Shown one piece after another: positions 11,440 to 21,224 of a DNA stretch of 64,000 bases. Where the stretch lies: assembly GCA_963682175.1 (NCBI GenBank), contig OY821775.1, positions 2,976,001 through 3,040,000 on the forward strand. Direction: 5' to 3'. Each line of letters opens with the position of its first letter. Positions within the stretch are counted from its first letter, which is position 1. The position numbers were made by a program, and so were the translations under genes. The DNA is from Triglochin maritima (lineage: Eukaryota; Streptophyta; Magnoliopsida; Alismatales; Juncaginaceae). The notes under the pieces were generated by a model. The model ran no database searches. It was not told the origin of the DNA and saw nothing but the letters and a program-made list of their open reading frames with translations.

Positions 11440-11877
11440 ACCCAGCTCCGATAGCTACTTGTTTGGCCCATTTACATGCTTCATCGATTGTTGCAAAGAT
11501 TTGTGTAGTTTGAAATAACTCACTGTAATCCACTCCATCACCACCGAAATCTGGAACCTACAAAAATAAAATCAAAATAAAAAAAATAAAAAAATAAATT
11601 CGAAATTAAAAAATTTAAAAAATAAACTCGAAATTAAAAAAACAAAATCAAAATCAAAAAAAAAAGGCGTCTGTGTTAGACGCCTGCCCCATGGATGGGG
11701 CGTCTGTGTTAAACGTCTTCCCCAACGGTAAGGCGTCTGCGTAGGACGCCTGACCGAAGGGAAGGGCGTCTGCGTAGGACGCCCTCCCCATGGGGGAGAC
11801 GTCTAATGCAGACGCTCGGCCCAAAATTTGCCCCGCGCCAGGCTTACCTCACCCGATGCATCACCCTCGCCAGACAT
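11440..11877 (-). pseudogene. 5' fragment of a second MULE gene, possibly the transposase
   Basis: Minus-strand exon 1 (11877-11848) encodes MSGEGDASGE and ends GAG|GTAAGC. Exon 2 starts at 11557 after a TGTAG acceptor and reads VPDFGGDGVDYSELFQTTQI, then FATIDEACKWAKQVAI, before the frame is lost at about 11440. The FATIDEACKWAK part resembles the N-terminal region of plant MULE transposases and FAR1-like proteins (an F-x-x-x-x-E-x-x-x-W-A pattern), but it is too short for a firm call. The same MSGE start just inside the right TIR recurs in copy 2 at 63580, so this exon is a genuine part of the family. Confidence 0.5.
11664..11816. repeat. GGCGTC palindrome array in the opposing gene's first intron
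   Basis: Three 21-bp hairpins of the form RGGCGTCTGNGT..GACGCCY stand at 11665-11685, 11731-11751 and 11764-11784, separated by CCCCATGG/CCCCATGGGGG mini-palindromes. The array lies in the intron of the minus-strand gene, mirroring the one at 10328-10407 on the other side of the element. Confidence 0.85.
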
Positions 11878-12041
11878 TTTCGTGGTGTTTTTACTGATAA
11901 ATTATGAATATACAAGACCATATGCCTTATTTATAGACACGGGACGATATGGGTATTAAATATATTGTTAAGGGCAATTTGGTAATTTCAATAGGCGATT
12001 TAAGTAGTTTTGGGGCAACGTTTAGTAGTTCCCTAATTTTA

Positions 12042-12606
12042 ATCCAGGGTGACGTGCGCAAATAAGATTCCTTTAGGAGACTTGTCTTTTATATGAATCG
12101 TCCGTGGATAAGTTTTCATGTGAACACACCATCATGACTGATACCAAGCATATTATTGCTAGACATTGACTACAGGTCACACAAAGAACTATAACATTTT
12201 AACACGCTAGTAAAGTTTGCTAATCAATAAACCTGTCAAACCAGAACTAAGATGTATTGCAATATCTATGAAAACATTATTCCAAGACAATCATAAAATA
12301 TTTATTTAATCAGATTCAAAATTATTTATCAGGGTTGGATATTCACAAAGACAACTAGATTATACATTCCCATGTACTCATCTTTACACAAGGATGCGAA
12401 GAAAAGCAAGAAAATTGGAACCAACACAGAAACCGCAATTTCATTGTCAATAAAATGTAACATTTGGTCTTGTAAGTAGGAAACTGGTGACCACAGCAGC
12501 AGCAAGAAGAAGAGATCAGCACTAAAAGTAGCGCTGCTCGAGCAAGAGCATACTAGATAAATGAGTATCCGGTTGTTCGGCAAATTTCCATCCTTGGCGT
12601 AAGGAT
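12042..12606. other. 3' flank of the KXD1-like gene
   Basis: AT-rich sequence between the MULE and the KXD1-like stop codon. The reverse-strand frame 12329-12583 is hydrophobic and has no recognised domain; it probably lies in the 3' UTR. Confidence 0.5.
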
Positions 12607-14130
12607 TCAGTCATCATCGACACTAATAGGCTTTTCAAGGTCAGGTCTTTGATCCAACATCTTTATTGTTGAACTGTCGGGAAATGCATCAGGATAGGTT
12701 TCTGAAAGTTTGGCCTTCATGCTCCTGTCAATCATGGTAATGGAAGTATATTATATCAATTGCATGTGTGTGACGATCAAAAGATGCAACTGGAAACCAA
12801 TTCCTGAGAAAGGTCTTTCAATCTTGTTCTTTATCATTGATGTAGTTGGAAATATGTGATTACAAATACTGCCCCAGAGAAAGAACTAAATATTGATTCT
12901 GAGAAACAAGTCTTGTGGAACAGTAGAACCCTCCTCACCAAAAGAATGTTGTGTCCAACTCTATGAGCAAATATTAGATTGCCTATAAAAGTTCATTAAA
13001 TGTATGGTGCCATGAACACTAAAGTATACAAGCTTCATACTAAACCATAAATCACCATTAGTAGATATCATCTGTGAGAACATTTGACTAAAATCGTTCT
13101 TAAGCGTTGCAGGCATTGTCAGATAATGTGATTTTCCAAAATAAAATTGTATCTGAAACTTGGTGGTTGAGCCAAGTAATCGGTAAAAAAACATCATGCT
13201 AACTATATCTAGAGCACCAAATATACGAAAATCCCTGAATTGGAAGGAAGCAAACTGCTATTCAGCATTTGCTGACCTGAGCTTCAAAAATATGTAATCT
13301 AAATCTGACTTCATGGACTTCAAAAGTTTTGTATTTTTTGAGAAATCACCAAACACTTCTGCATAGCATTGCTCTGAGTACTCGTTGAAATGCGACAAAA
13401 CAGCATTGCTATCCTGTAGCCTTCCCAATCTGAGAGAAAAAAATGTCCAGAAGGTAATCAACCATATGTATCAAGTACAAAATTTAACCCAAAAAATACA
13501 GAAATTAATGAAAGTGTTTTTTGGATCAATAATTCATGGAAGTGTTATTAATTGTCAGGTGCCAATATCTTCTAACTAGACCTAACCTAACTGGTCTACT
13601 AAATAGAAGATGCCAAGACATCTTGATACTTGGTCTTGCAGTCCATAAGATTGAAGGATACGTGTAGAAATCCAATTTCACAGAACATTTGTCATTTCCA
13701 TACATTTAGGCATTGAGATCAGTAATAGAATATAAGATTTTCATCATATGCCCTAGAAAGGCTTCCTGCCCATCTGCCCCGTCAACAACCAAAAAAAATC
13801 AGTGGACCATGTAAAGGTCTTCCCAGCTCTACACTCTCATCACAAGCTTACAATCATGGGTAGACAAGGTACACATATGCAGTTTATGAATATGTCGGGC
13901 AAATATGTAGTAACCTAAAAACATAACCAACAAATACATTCTAGATCCTGCAATCCCAGTTCAATTGTCCAGAAACAAAAGAAGAATGGCATATAGTGAA
14001 GAGAACTTTCTCCTTACATGAGATGTTGCAGTTGCTGCAGGGATTGGATTTCCTTGTCATCAATTAGGGATTTAATCTGCCTAGAGACCTCGTGTGATGC
14101 GGATTTGATCTGCTCCTTATGTTCCTCCAT
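12607..14130 (-). CDS. KXD1: KxDL motif-containing protein (KXD1-like, BORC/BLOC-1 type subunit)
   Basis: Three exons (14130-14018, 13429-13277, 12724-12607) join in phase to a 127-residue soluble, mostly helical protein. The second exon encodes GRLQDSNAVLSHFNEYSEQC and then the diagnostic LLKSMKSDLDYIFLKLR, which contains the K-x-D-L motif at KSDL. The C-terminus is acidic (PISVDDD). The animal and yeast relatives are small coiled-coil subunits of BLOC-1/BORC complexes that act on endosome and lysosome positioning; the plant role is inferred from the family. The ATG at 14130 opens MEEHKEQIKSAS, which fits plant homologues. The NAA38-type gene lies about 525 bp upstream on the same strand. 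No defects seen. Confidence 0.85.
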
Positions 14131-14654
14131 CTGACATGTGATTCTTTCCCAAAAATCCAAATTCTGTATCTTTGAAAATAACAGAAAATAAGATAGCTTC
14201 CCAACAGGATCTTGATCGGAACAATAGAAAGTTTAACACAGCCAAGGAACAAAATTTCATCAACATGTAAGAACATTGTTTTGCAGCATAAATTGTAATG
14301 TTAATTGAAAGACAATTATTGTCATCAACACGTATCATGATGAACAAACTGAAAGATCAGCTCCCAATAATATAACAAATGAATAGACCACACCAATCAC
14401 CAATGTCATAGAATCTACATTCAAGACAATATCAGCCTTCAAGACTCAAGTACAAAAAATCTCAAGAATGTCTGAGACAAACATGACAAGTTGATGATTC
14501 ATGATTAATATTACAAGACCACCCGTCCATGGTTCAAACTTGATACGGAGAATATCAAGAGTACCAAGTACCTAAAGGATCATCATTTTTCTAAAAATAA
14601 AAAGGTGGTGACAAACACATCACTCAAAATAAGAGGGTGAACCACTCCTTTATG

Positions 14655-15026
14655 TTAGCTTTGAAGGGACAAAAGTGTCATCTGCTCTTCTATGCCACAA
14701 TCAACATGGCAGGAGATGCGGCAAGAAGAAGGGATCAGGATAAGTCCAAGACAACGCTGCTCGAGAGGGAATGGGCTAGATTGACGAGTGCTACGATACT
14801 CCACGGCATCCTGGAGTATTATGTTTCCCTTGTTGTCAGTGCAGTGAAAAGTACCCATGAAGAAACGACCATCATTAACACCAACTAACATACGCCTGAA
14901 CAAAAGTTTGCGAAGTTTTTCAACAAGTGGGGAGCAGTTGAGGGATGGCACTGCAGGTTGATCTTCATAATGCTGAAAGTTGACTGCATTTTGCTCAGAA
15001 GCATTTGGTTCCACTGGATTCTCCAT
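14655..15026 (-). CDS. Sm-like protein, LSMD1/NAA38 type (NatC auxiliary subunit)
   Basis: A single exon encodes 123 residues from ATG 15026. After an N-terminal extension rich in Asn, Gln and Glu, the Sm fold is clear: Sm1 at LLFRRMLVGVNDGRFFMGTF, CTDNKGNIILQDAVEY, and Sm2 at CLGLILIPSSCRISCHVD. The Sm1 Asp-Gly pair and the Cys-Thr-Asp turn match the LSMD1/NAA38 branch rather than the spliceosomal LSM proteins. NAA38 is a small subunit of the NatC N-terminal acetyltransferase; this role is known for fungi and animals and inferred here. The gene lies head to tail with the KXD1-like gene. There is no intron, break or unusual codon stretch. Confidence 0.8.
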   Translation of the reverse strand: MENPVEPNASEQNAVNFQHYEDQPAVPSLNCSPLVEKLRKLLFRRMLVGVNDGRFFMGTFHCTDNKGNIILQDAVEYRSTRQSSPFPLEQRCLGLILIPSSCRISCHVDCGIEEQMTLLSLQS

Positions 15027-15317
15027 CGTATGCTGCTAAGGAAACAGGGAAATTGCAACTACAATGAATCTACATGCATAAGGTTCTCTACTTCTCCATA
15101 AGATCAATCAAAGGGAATAACACATTACGATTAACTGTTTTAGAATCGCTCTCAGCTAATAAAAGACCAAACGAAATCTGAAGCCAAAGAGAAATAATAC
15201 AGAAAATTTTCTGTTCTTATGTTTTAAATTAAGATGAGAGACTTGATGCAGCTTTTAACATGACAGTTAAATTAAGATACAAAATTTTCTCTCCGTTTCT
15301 CTCATTAAGTTGCTAAC

Positions 15318-15375
15318 CACAACAACAACAACAAAGCCTTTTATCCCAAACTAGTTGGGGTAGGCTAACCAAACA
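15318..15375 (-). mobile_element. Au-type SINE 3' tail (minus orientation)
   Basis: ACAACAACAACAACAAAGCC followed by ATCCCAAACTAGTTGGGGTAGG is the reverse complement of the conserved 3' end of plant Au SINEs (TTTGGGATTAAAGGCTTTGTTGTTGTTGTT). Only the tail and the start of the body are recognisable. Confidence 0.6.
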
Positions 15376-15392
15376 AGACAAAACCCAATTCC

Positions 15393-15395
<3 letters not shown>

Positions 15396-15429
<34 letters not shown>
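15396..15429 (+). repeat. C34 homopolymer
   Basis: Thirty-four consecutive C residues, just downstream of the SINE tail. The length should be treated as approximate. Confidence 0.95.
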
Positions 15430-15430
<1 letters not shown>

Positions 15431-15782
15431 TTAAGTTGTTTCCCAAACAGACCCTAAAAGTTCTAAGTCCTAAGTTTGTGAAGTACTGGGCGGCATCGAT
15501 TTAGAACGACCAACAGAGGCAAGTGATCGTAAGATGAGATGGATTTTCCAATCATCTTTCGAGCCCCAACAGTTTACCTTCCGTCCAAACAAATTATGAA
15601 ATATCATGTGATAATGAGTCCTCAAAATCCTTCTGAGTGATGAACTCAAATAGTCAAATCCGGCCATCAGTAACAATGACTCTAGCAAACAAACATAGGA
15701 ATCTCAACAACCGAATACCGTCTTCATGATCTAATCAGCCATCTCGATTTCAATTACCAACGCAAAATTGAATATCAAACAA

Positions 15783-16166
15783 CCATGGTTCGAAAACCGG
15801 GACCGGCGGGTCGGACCGTGACGTGAGCTTGACGTTAGGGAGGAAAGAGGGTTGGAAGACGGAAGGAAGGGAGGAGAAGAGAAGTTGGGAGACTTTGGAG
15901 AGGAGAGGGGAGAACGTGAGGAGGTAGACAGGACGGTACCGGAGTGGGCAGCAACGGCAGCAGCGACGGGCGGTGGTGGTGGCAGGAGCTTGGGGTGGGA
16001 GGTGTTAGGGTTTGGGTGAGGTCAGGCACTCGGGTTAGGAGTGGGGGGTTGGAATTTTTTTATATTTAATAACTGGGCGGGTAATCGGGACCCGAAGGTC
16101 GGACAGCCTGTTCAAACTGACGACCGATCTGGCCGGGTAATCTGGACCGAGTTTTTAAACCATTTA
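15783..16166. mobile_element. Short foldback-type element with GGTTNNAAAACC-like ends
   Basis: The left end ATGGTTCGAAAACCGGGACC and the right end, which reads on the other strand ATGGTTTAAAAACTCGGTCC, form an inverted repeat, followed inside by GGCGGGTCGG / CCCGGCCAGATCGGTCG. The interior is GC-rich and gives a Pro/Ser-rich antisense frame (15835-16029) that I take as non-coding. No target duplication was resolved because the right end abuts the next MITE. Confidence 0.5.
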
Positions 16167-16913
16167 GAACATCGGCTGTCAACTCTCTTTTCTCCGTGTT
16201 ATTAATTTCTTTATCAACTTTTATTCTATTCTAAAATCATTTATATTTACCAAAAAATATTAATAATCTATTTGTAAAAACCACGATACCAATAAATCTT
16301 GTATTTCCAAATTACATATAATTTTTTTATTTAACACCCTAATTATTATAACAAATACCAAAACAAAAACAAAAAATAAAACCAAAATACCAATAAATCT
16401 TGTATTGTTATTTTTTTATCATTTTTATCTATTTTTTAAATCTTATTTTTTAAAATATATTTTTTAATTATTTTTAATTTTAATTTTTTTCCTAAATCGA
16501 CACACACAAGTGAGTGTAGTGAGTGCACACCCCACGTATTTGACAACCTCACTCCTTTTTTGTTTTAATTAGTTTTAATTTTTGTTTAATATTTAGTTGT
16601 AAATAATTTATTAGGGTGGTGGATAAGAGAATTTATTTTTTTATTAAATAAAATAACTCAACTTTTCAATACGTTCCCTCCTACACATCATTTCGAGGTC
16701 GATTTTGAAAAAAATAAAAATTAAAAACAATTATAAAACATATTTTTTTTTAAAAATTAAAACAAAAAAATTATAAAAAAATTATAAAAAACAAAACAAG
16801 ATCAAAAACAAAAACAAAAAATTTTAAAAAAAACAAAAAATCAAACGACCGACCGGTTCGTCCTCCCGCGACCAAGTCGGTCACCTATGTGGCGACCTCC
16901 ACTATGGATGGTC
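16167..16913. mobile_element. PIF/Harbinger (Tourist-like) MITE
   Basis: Flanked by TTA at 16164-16166 and 16914-16916. The ends pair as GAACATCGGCTGTC and, on the other strand, GACCATCCATAGTGG, similar to the GAGCATC/GACCATC ends of plant Harbinger MITEs. The inside is very AT-rich with no coding frame. Confidence 0.5.
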
Positions 16914-17204
16914 TTAAGCAACAACTATGAAAGTAGGGTTATTTGCTTGGATGTAGTTACAGATTTGTGATATTAGATCTATGCAAATTTTCAGATTTTA
17001 CTTGTGTGTACTTACATAAAAATCATATTAGTTTTGTGCACTTAAATTGACGGTGTCAAAAGTATTGACCTCGTTCTGACAACATATCACCACATCAATG
17101 GTCCTCTCGACGAAGACCTCGAAGACAGAGGAGATTTGACATTTGACGGAGGTGACGACCAACTGACAGACAAAAGAGAATGTAGAGCGAGTTGGAGGAA
17201 TCGC

Positions 17205-17226
17205 GGGGGGGGGGGGGGGGGGGGGG
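17205..17226 (+). repeat. G22 homopolymer
   Basis: Twenty-two consecutive G residues, about 30 bp before the start of the truncated MULE copy 3. Confidence 0.95.
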
Positions 17227-17254
17227 TTGTAATTAATGAAGTTTGAGTGCATGA

Positions 17255-17590
17255 GAGTTTTATTCATCGTCGGAAAACTACTTAAATCGTTCGTACGAAT
17301 TACATTTTCCTAACACCAATTTCTATTCATATTACACTCATATTCACACAAAAATATGTCCCGGAGACCCAAAAAAGAACCAGCGGACACCATTTAAAAT
17401 GCCTTGTTTAGTTTTTGTATATTTTAAATAATTTTTTTTGGTCGGGTGTTCGCGGGAGACGCCCGACCCAACTGGGGGCGGCTCCGTCAGACGCCCCTCC
17501 CTTTTTCAGATTTTTTTAATTTAAATTGATTTATAATTTGTGATAATTGCTAAATAATTGATTATTAAGTTAATAATTAGTTTAGTAATC
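17255..17590 (+). mobile_element. MULE-like element copy 3, left end only
   Basis: The left TIR is recognisable as TTTTATTCATCGTCGGAAAA then CTACTTAAATCG. It is followed by an exon-1 relic at 17356 that begins MSRRPKKEPAD and runs into a stop, then a palindrome block at 17443-17505 (GACGCCCGACC...GGGGGCGGCTCCGTCAGACGCC). The AT-rich tail GATAATTGCTAAATAATTGATT and AAGTTAATAATTA matches 62690-62745 in copy 2. At about 17582-17590 the sequence switches to the C-terminal end of a Copia gag in the opposite strand, so the right half is missing. Confidence 0.65.
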
Positions 17591-18097
17591 TTTGTCATAT
17601 ATGATCGTATTCACCAAGTTCTCATACGAGTCCGGCAGCGACGTCAATAACAACATTGCCTTGTCTACATCCTCCATCTTGTCCTCAAGCTGAGTCAGAT
17701 CAGCTATCAACTTATTGAACACCGAGAGATGCTCAATGAACGGTGTGTTCTCCTTCATCCGAAGCATGTACAGCTGACGCTTCAGATTCAACTTGTTGCT
17801 AAGGTTCTTCTTCATGAACCTCTCCTCCAGAAGTTTCCAATATTCTGCTGCGGTCTTCGCCGATTCCTCGAAAAGCAAATCATCCGAGAGGCACAACTCG
17901 ATGATTCCAATAGCCCGGAGATTCAGACTCTCCCACTTTTCGTCGGTCATCTTCGACGGCTTCTTCTCCACTCCATCCAACGTCAGCAATAGCCCGTCCG
18001 TCTGCGACATTAACGCACGAACCCTCCGTTGCCATGTTGAGAAGTTCCCCTTCCCGGTGAATTTCTCCACCCGAAAGTTCCGCGCTTCCTCCGCCAT
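17582..18097 (-). pseudogene. Copia-type LTR retrotransposon gag, 3'-truncated
   Basis: A minus-strand frame from ATG 18097 encodes about 170 residues typical of plant Copia gag (UBN2/DUF4219 type): FTGKGNFSTWQRRVRALM near the start, WKLLEERF, LNLKRQLYMLRM, then HLSVFNKLIADL and LTSLPDSYENLV. It ends at a stop at 17582, exactly where MULE copy 3 sequence begins. No zinc knuckle, protease, integrase or reverse transcriptase follows. The polyprotein is therefore broken and the element cannot move by itself. Confidence 0.85.
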
Positions 18098-18113
18098 CGA
18101 AAGTGCAACCAAA

Positions 18114-18125
18114 GCTCTGATACCA
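18114..18125 (-). other. Copia primer binding site
   Basis: Minus-strand TGGTATCAGAGC, complementary to the 3' end of initiator Met-tRNA, the usual primer of plant Copia elements. It lies 2 bp inside the LTR edge and 16 bp before the gag ATG. Confidence 0.9.
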
Positions 18126-18127
18126 GC

Positions 18128-18789
18128 TGTTGGGAGGGGGATCTAACAATGCACTAACTCGACACGGATTAAACGCACCACGAATATAGAATATTGATTG
18201 CGGAATTAACTTCGGACCCTCTCCCAAACACAATTGCAACTAGAACACAAGCAAGATGGAAATAAAACAAGCAAATAACACATGCACACCTGAAACAACC
18301 ACGACACACGCGTTTTACAAGGTTCGGCAACGTGCCTACGTCCTTGGGGGGTCTCCTGCGGGTTTCCTTTCCTTCTTCCGCTTCTCCAACAAGAGAAGTA
18401 ATCGAGATTACAAATGCTTGGAGGCAATAGGTCCTCCAAATCACTCTAGATCTATCTCTAGCCTTAATCTCTCAACTCACAATGAAGGAAACTAACTTGT
18501 ATGCAATGTATGAAAGAGCAAGTACAAAACAACTCTTTTATAGACTCAAAAACCGAGCTAAAATTAAGCAATAACCGAGCAGAACTATTCATGCGCACGG
18601 TTAACCGACGCTCGCTCAGTTAACCGTGAATGCTTCAACAGGAACTATTCCTGTTCCGATTCGGTTAACCGAATCCTTCTCGGTTGGCCGAGGGAACTAT
18701 TCTCGCGCGTCTCGGTAGACCGGGGCGCCAACCAGGGCGCCCGGGCGGGGCACCCCGTTAAGGGTGCCCTCAGTGATAATTAAAGTACA
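18128..18789 (-). mobile_element. Copia 5' LTR (outer edge approximate)
   Basis: On the plus strand the LTR starts TGTTGGGAGG at 18128, so in element orientation it ends CCAACA, right before the primer site. It contains the stretch GGTTCGGCAACGTGCCTACG common in Copia LTRs and clusters of CGGTTAACCG-like words at 18595-18720. The outer edge is uncertain; a CA on the plus strand at 18789 is one candidate. The partner LTR and target duplication are not found. Confidence 0.6.
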
Positions 18790-19385
18790 GGTGCGTGTGC
18801 GACTGTGCGAGCAAAATTGACTTGTTGGTGAGCTGTTTAAGACAATAAAGGGGCCACGTGAACTGGAGGAATAAATTTTCACTACTAAACATAATATTTT
18901 TAATATTATATTCTAATATTTTTTAATATCGGGAGTCGGGAGAGATAAGTTTCACCTAAACCCATCAAACATTGCACCCACTTGGAGCACATTTATTTTG
19001 AAAATATCCGAAGGTTAAATCAGCTTGTGCTTATGTGGTCTAGTAAGATCGGTTATCTCTGTTGACACCTTACCAATCAACTTGGCCAAACTAGAACGTA
19101 ATATATTCATGATTCCCTTTAGTTTTTTAAACCAAAAAATACTTTTTGTACCCGAAAGTGTCATCAAACGAGATTAAACAAGTTAATCATCGAGCTAATG
19201 GTGGAGATTTGAGAAATCTCTGATGGGTCACAAAGTTAAATGAATTTTATTGGCAGTGTTCTTTAAATGATTTTTTGTTGGCATCATGCCTACTCACTTG
19301 CTAAAGTCCAGAAAGGTTCAGTTGTCACATATTATGTCATTCTCGATGGTAAATTTCGAATACTCTTCTTTATTAATAATTTGAT
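18790..19385. other. Intergenic, no gene seen
   Basis: AT-rich sequence without recognisable coding frame. A few dispersed words such as AATATTATATTCTAATATT are low complexity. Confidence 0.5.
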
Positions 19386-19388
19386 TTA

Positions 19389-19714
19389 GAGCATCCCTAA
19401 CCGGTCAAAATAAACTGGCGCCCAACAAACAACATTGGCCACGTTACCGTTAAACAATAATTCTTTTTTTATTGTTATTATATAAAATGTTTTAAAATAT
19501 GTTAACAAATGTTTTAAAAATTATTTTAAATCATTTTTCAAAACTTTTTTTATGAAAATATTTTTTTATTTGTTTATATTATTTTTTAAAAATTTAATAT
19601 TTTTTGTGTGTTATCCAGAATTAATATCCAAATGACATGGATGAAAGAAAATGTAAAACGAAATGTTTATGTTATGGGAAGAAAAAATAGTAAAGAGTGC
19701 TAACAAAGACGGTC
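19389..19714. mobile_element. PIF/Harbinger (Tourist-like) MITE, 326 bp
   Basis: TTA at 19386-19388 and 19715-19717 flank ends GAGCATCCCTAACCGGTC and (opposite strand) GACCGTCTTTGTTAGCAC. The inside is AT-rich with no frame. The ends resemble those of the MITE at 16167-16913. Confidence 0.6.
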
Positions 19715-19717
19715 TTA

Positions 19718-21215
19718 CCTACCATCGTGGCATTAAATGTTTTTCTGTTGGTAGTCAGCCATGAATAAAGAAACATATATTTCCATCATTGATTCAGCGA
19801 GGTCAATAAAGTTTATGGATTACATGAATTTTTGTGGAGACGATAATCATAAGATTTTGATGAGAATTATATAATTTTGATCACTGGGGACTTGGGAGTT
19901 GGGGTTGGTGGTGGTTATTTCTTATTTGTAATGTTAACACTATACCAAGTCTTTTTTATTTATTTTTGTGTTGTTTCAGAACTAAAAAAACCCACCCAAC
20001 ACCACAGTAGCGTTTAGTTCAATAACCCAAGCGCAAGTTCAGTTCCTTGGTGCTTCTGGAAGTCTCTTTCCGTCGGAAGTGCTTTTGAAGTTTAAGAATT
20101 TTTTTGGCTTGCATATTGGCACTAATATGTGTAATCTCATTTTAAAATTACGATATGTAATTTCAAGAAGACTGCAGAAACAAGTCTGGACGGCCGACGA
20201 GAGTCAGGTCTGTGTCAATGGCCATGTTGGAGACCGAAGTGAGAGCAATAAGATAGATTATGTCTTCCCTGTTAGATAATTTTCTTTAGTTAATATTTAT
20301 AGTTGTATGACTTGTATTCTTTGAATTCCTAAGTCTTAGTTTCGTGGTAGGGTTGTAAATGAGTGGTTCGTGGACGGTTATATGGTTTACTCATGACCCT
20401 ACCAACCTAATTAAACAGTTCGCGATTTGATTTGAAATCCGTTTATTTTTAACTATACTCATGAATCTACTTGTTTAATTTAATTAAATGGTTCTAGGTA
20501 GTTAAATGTTCACATTGTTAAGACTTAATGGATACTAAAATCGATATAAGAATTTGGTAAATGGTTAAATAGATAAAAAATTGTCAAACTTGTTAAAAAC
20601 ATCAAAAACTCCAAAAATTCATTATTTAGACATTCACAAATCCATATAAAATAACATCAAACGTCCACACATAATGACAATAATAATACAAAATAATTAT
20701 TTGTATATAGTATATATAACAAAATGTTATATATATTCATTATGTTTTGATTTTCACAAGCTCATTTATTAAACGATTATGATTTTTATAACATGTAACA
20801 TTACCCGTCGGTTCGGTTAGGACAATTAAATTGTTTTGACCCTACCCATTTATCGTCTTATTTCGGTTATATGCTTATTTGAGTTTAAATTGAAATGGTC
20901 GAACAAATGTCCACGAGATAAAACCTTTCATTTCCGGATAAGGAATTCGACATCTGTCAATATTTATTCTCTGAGGTATTCCATGCAATATACTGTAGCA
21001 CTAAAATCTGAAAACTCTTTACCCTTCTTGCACATTTTATTATTTATATAAGGTCATTCCAACGATCAGACAAGACAAACATTTATATTAACATCTCATG
21101 ACTCATACCACAAGATTAAAGTAACATTAAGATAATAAAGCAATACAACCTATACCGATCCCATGACTTATCTTTTGATTTAATGTCGAAATATGCAAAC
21201 TCAACACTATTTTCC
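19718..21215. other. Repeat-derived AT-rich DNA, no supported gene
   Basis: The frame 20079-20279 has no recognisable domain. Around 20345-20870 the words GTAGGGTTGTAAATGAG and (opposite strand) GACGATAAATGGGTAGGG suggest an old hAT-like MITE, but the pairing is weak and no 8-bp duplication was found. Confidence 0.35.
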
Positions 21216-21224
21216 CAAGTATAA

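Larger units (their letters stand above)
10084..12030. mobile_element. MULE-like element, copy 1, with plant mobile domain gene and palindrome arrays
   Basis: The 11-mer CCCTAATTTTA flanks the element at 10073-10083 and 12031-12041. The ends are inverted repeats of about 80 bp: the left begins CTGAACTGCTAAAC and the right ends GTTTAGTAGTT, sharing CTTAAATCGCC and GAAATTACCAAATTGCCCTT. An 11-bp duplication and such TIRs fit a Mutator-like element. Inside are a plus-strand plant-mobile-domain gene, a minus-strand gene fragment, and two arrays of GGCGTC/GACGCC palindromes in the first intron of each. No complete transposase is present, so it is probably a deletion derivative whose internal junction lies near 11435-11445. 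Related copies are at about 17255-17590 and 62222-63731. Confidence 0.8.

Noticed and set aside
11664..11816. CRISPR-like array
   Set aside because: Regular palindromic units might suggest it, but the units vary, there are no constant-length unique spacers, and this is a plant nuclear transposon intron.
15835..16029. Pro/Ser-rich minus-strand frame
   Set aside because: It lies in the GC-rich core of a foldback element, is low complexity and has no homologue I recognise.
16500..16560. Separate short repeat with GTGAGTGTAGTGAGTGCAC
   Set aside because: Too short and without a partner; treated as part of the MITE at 16167-16913.
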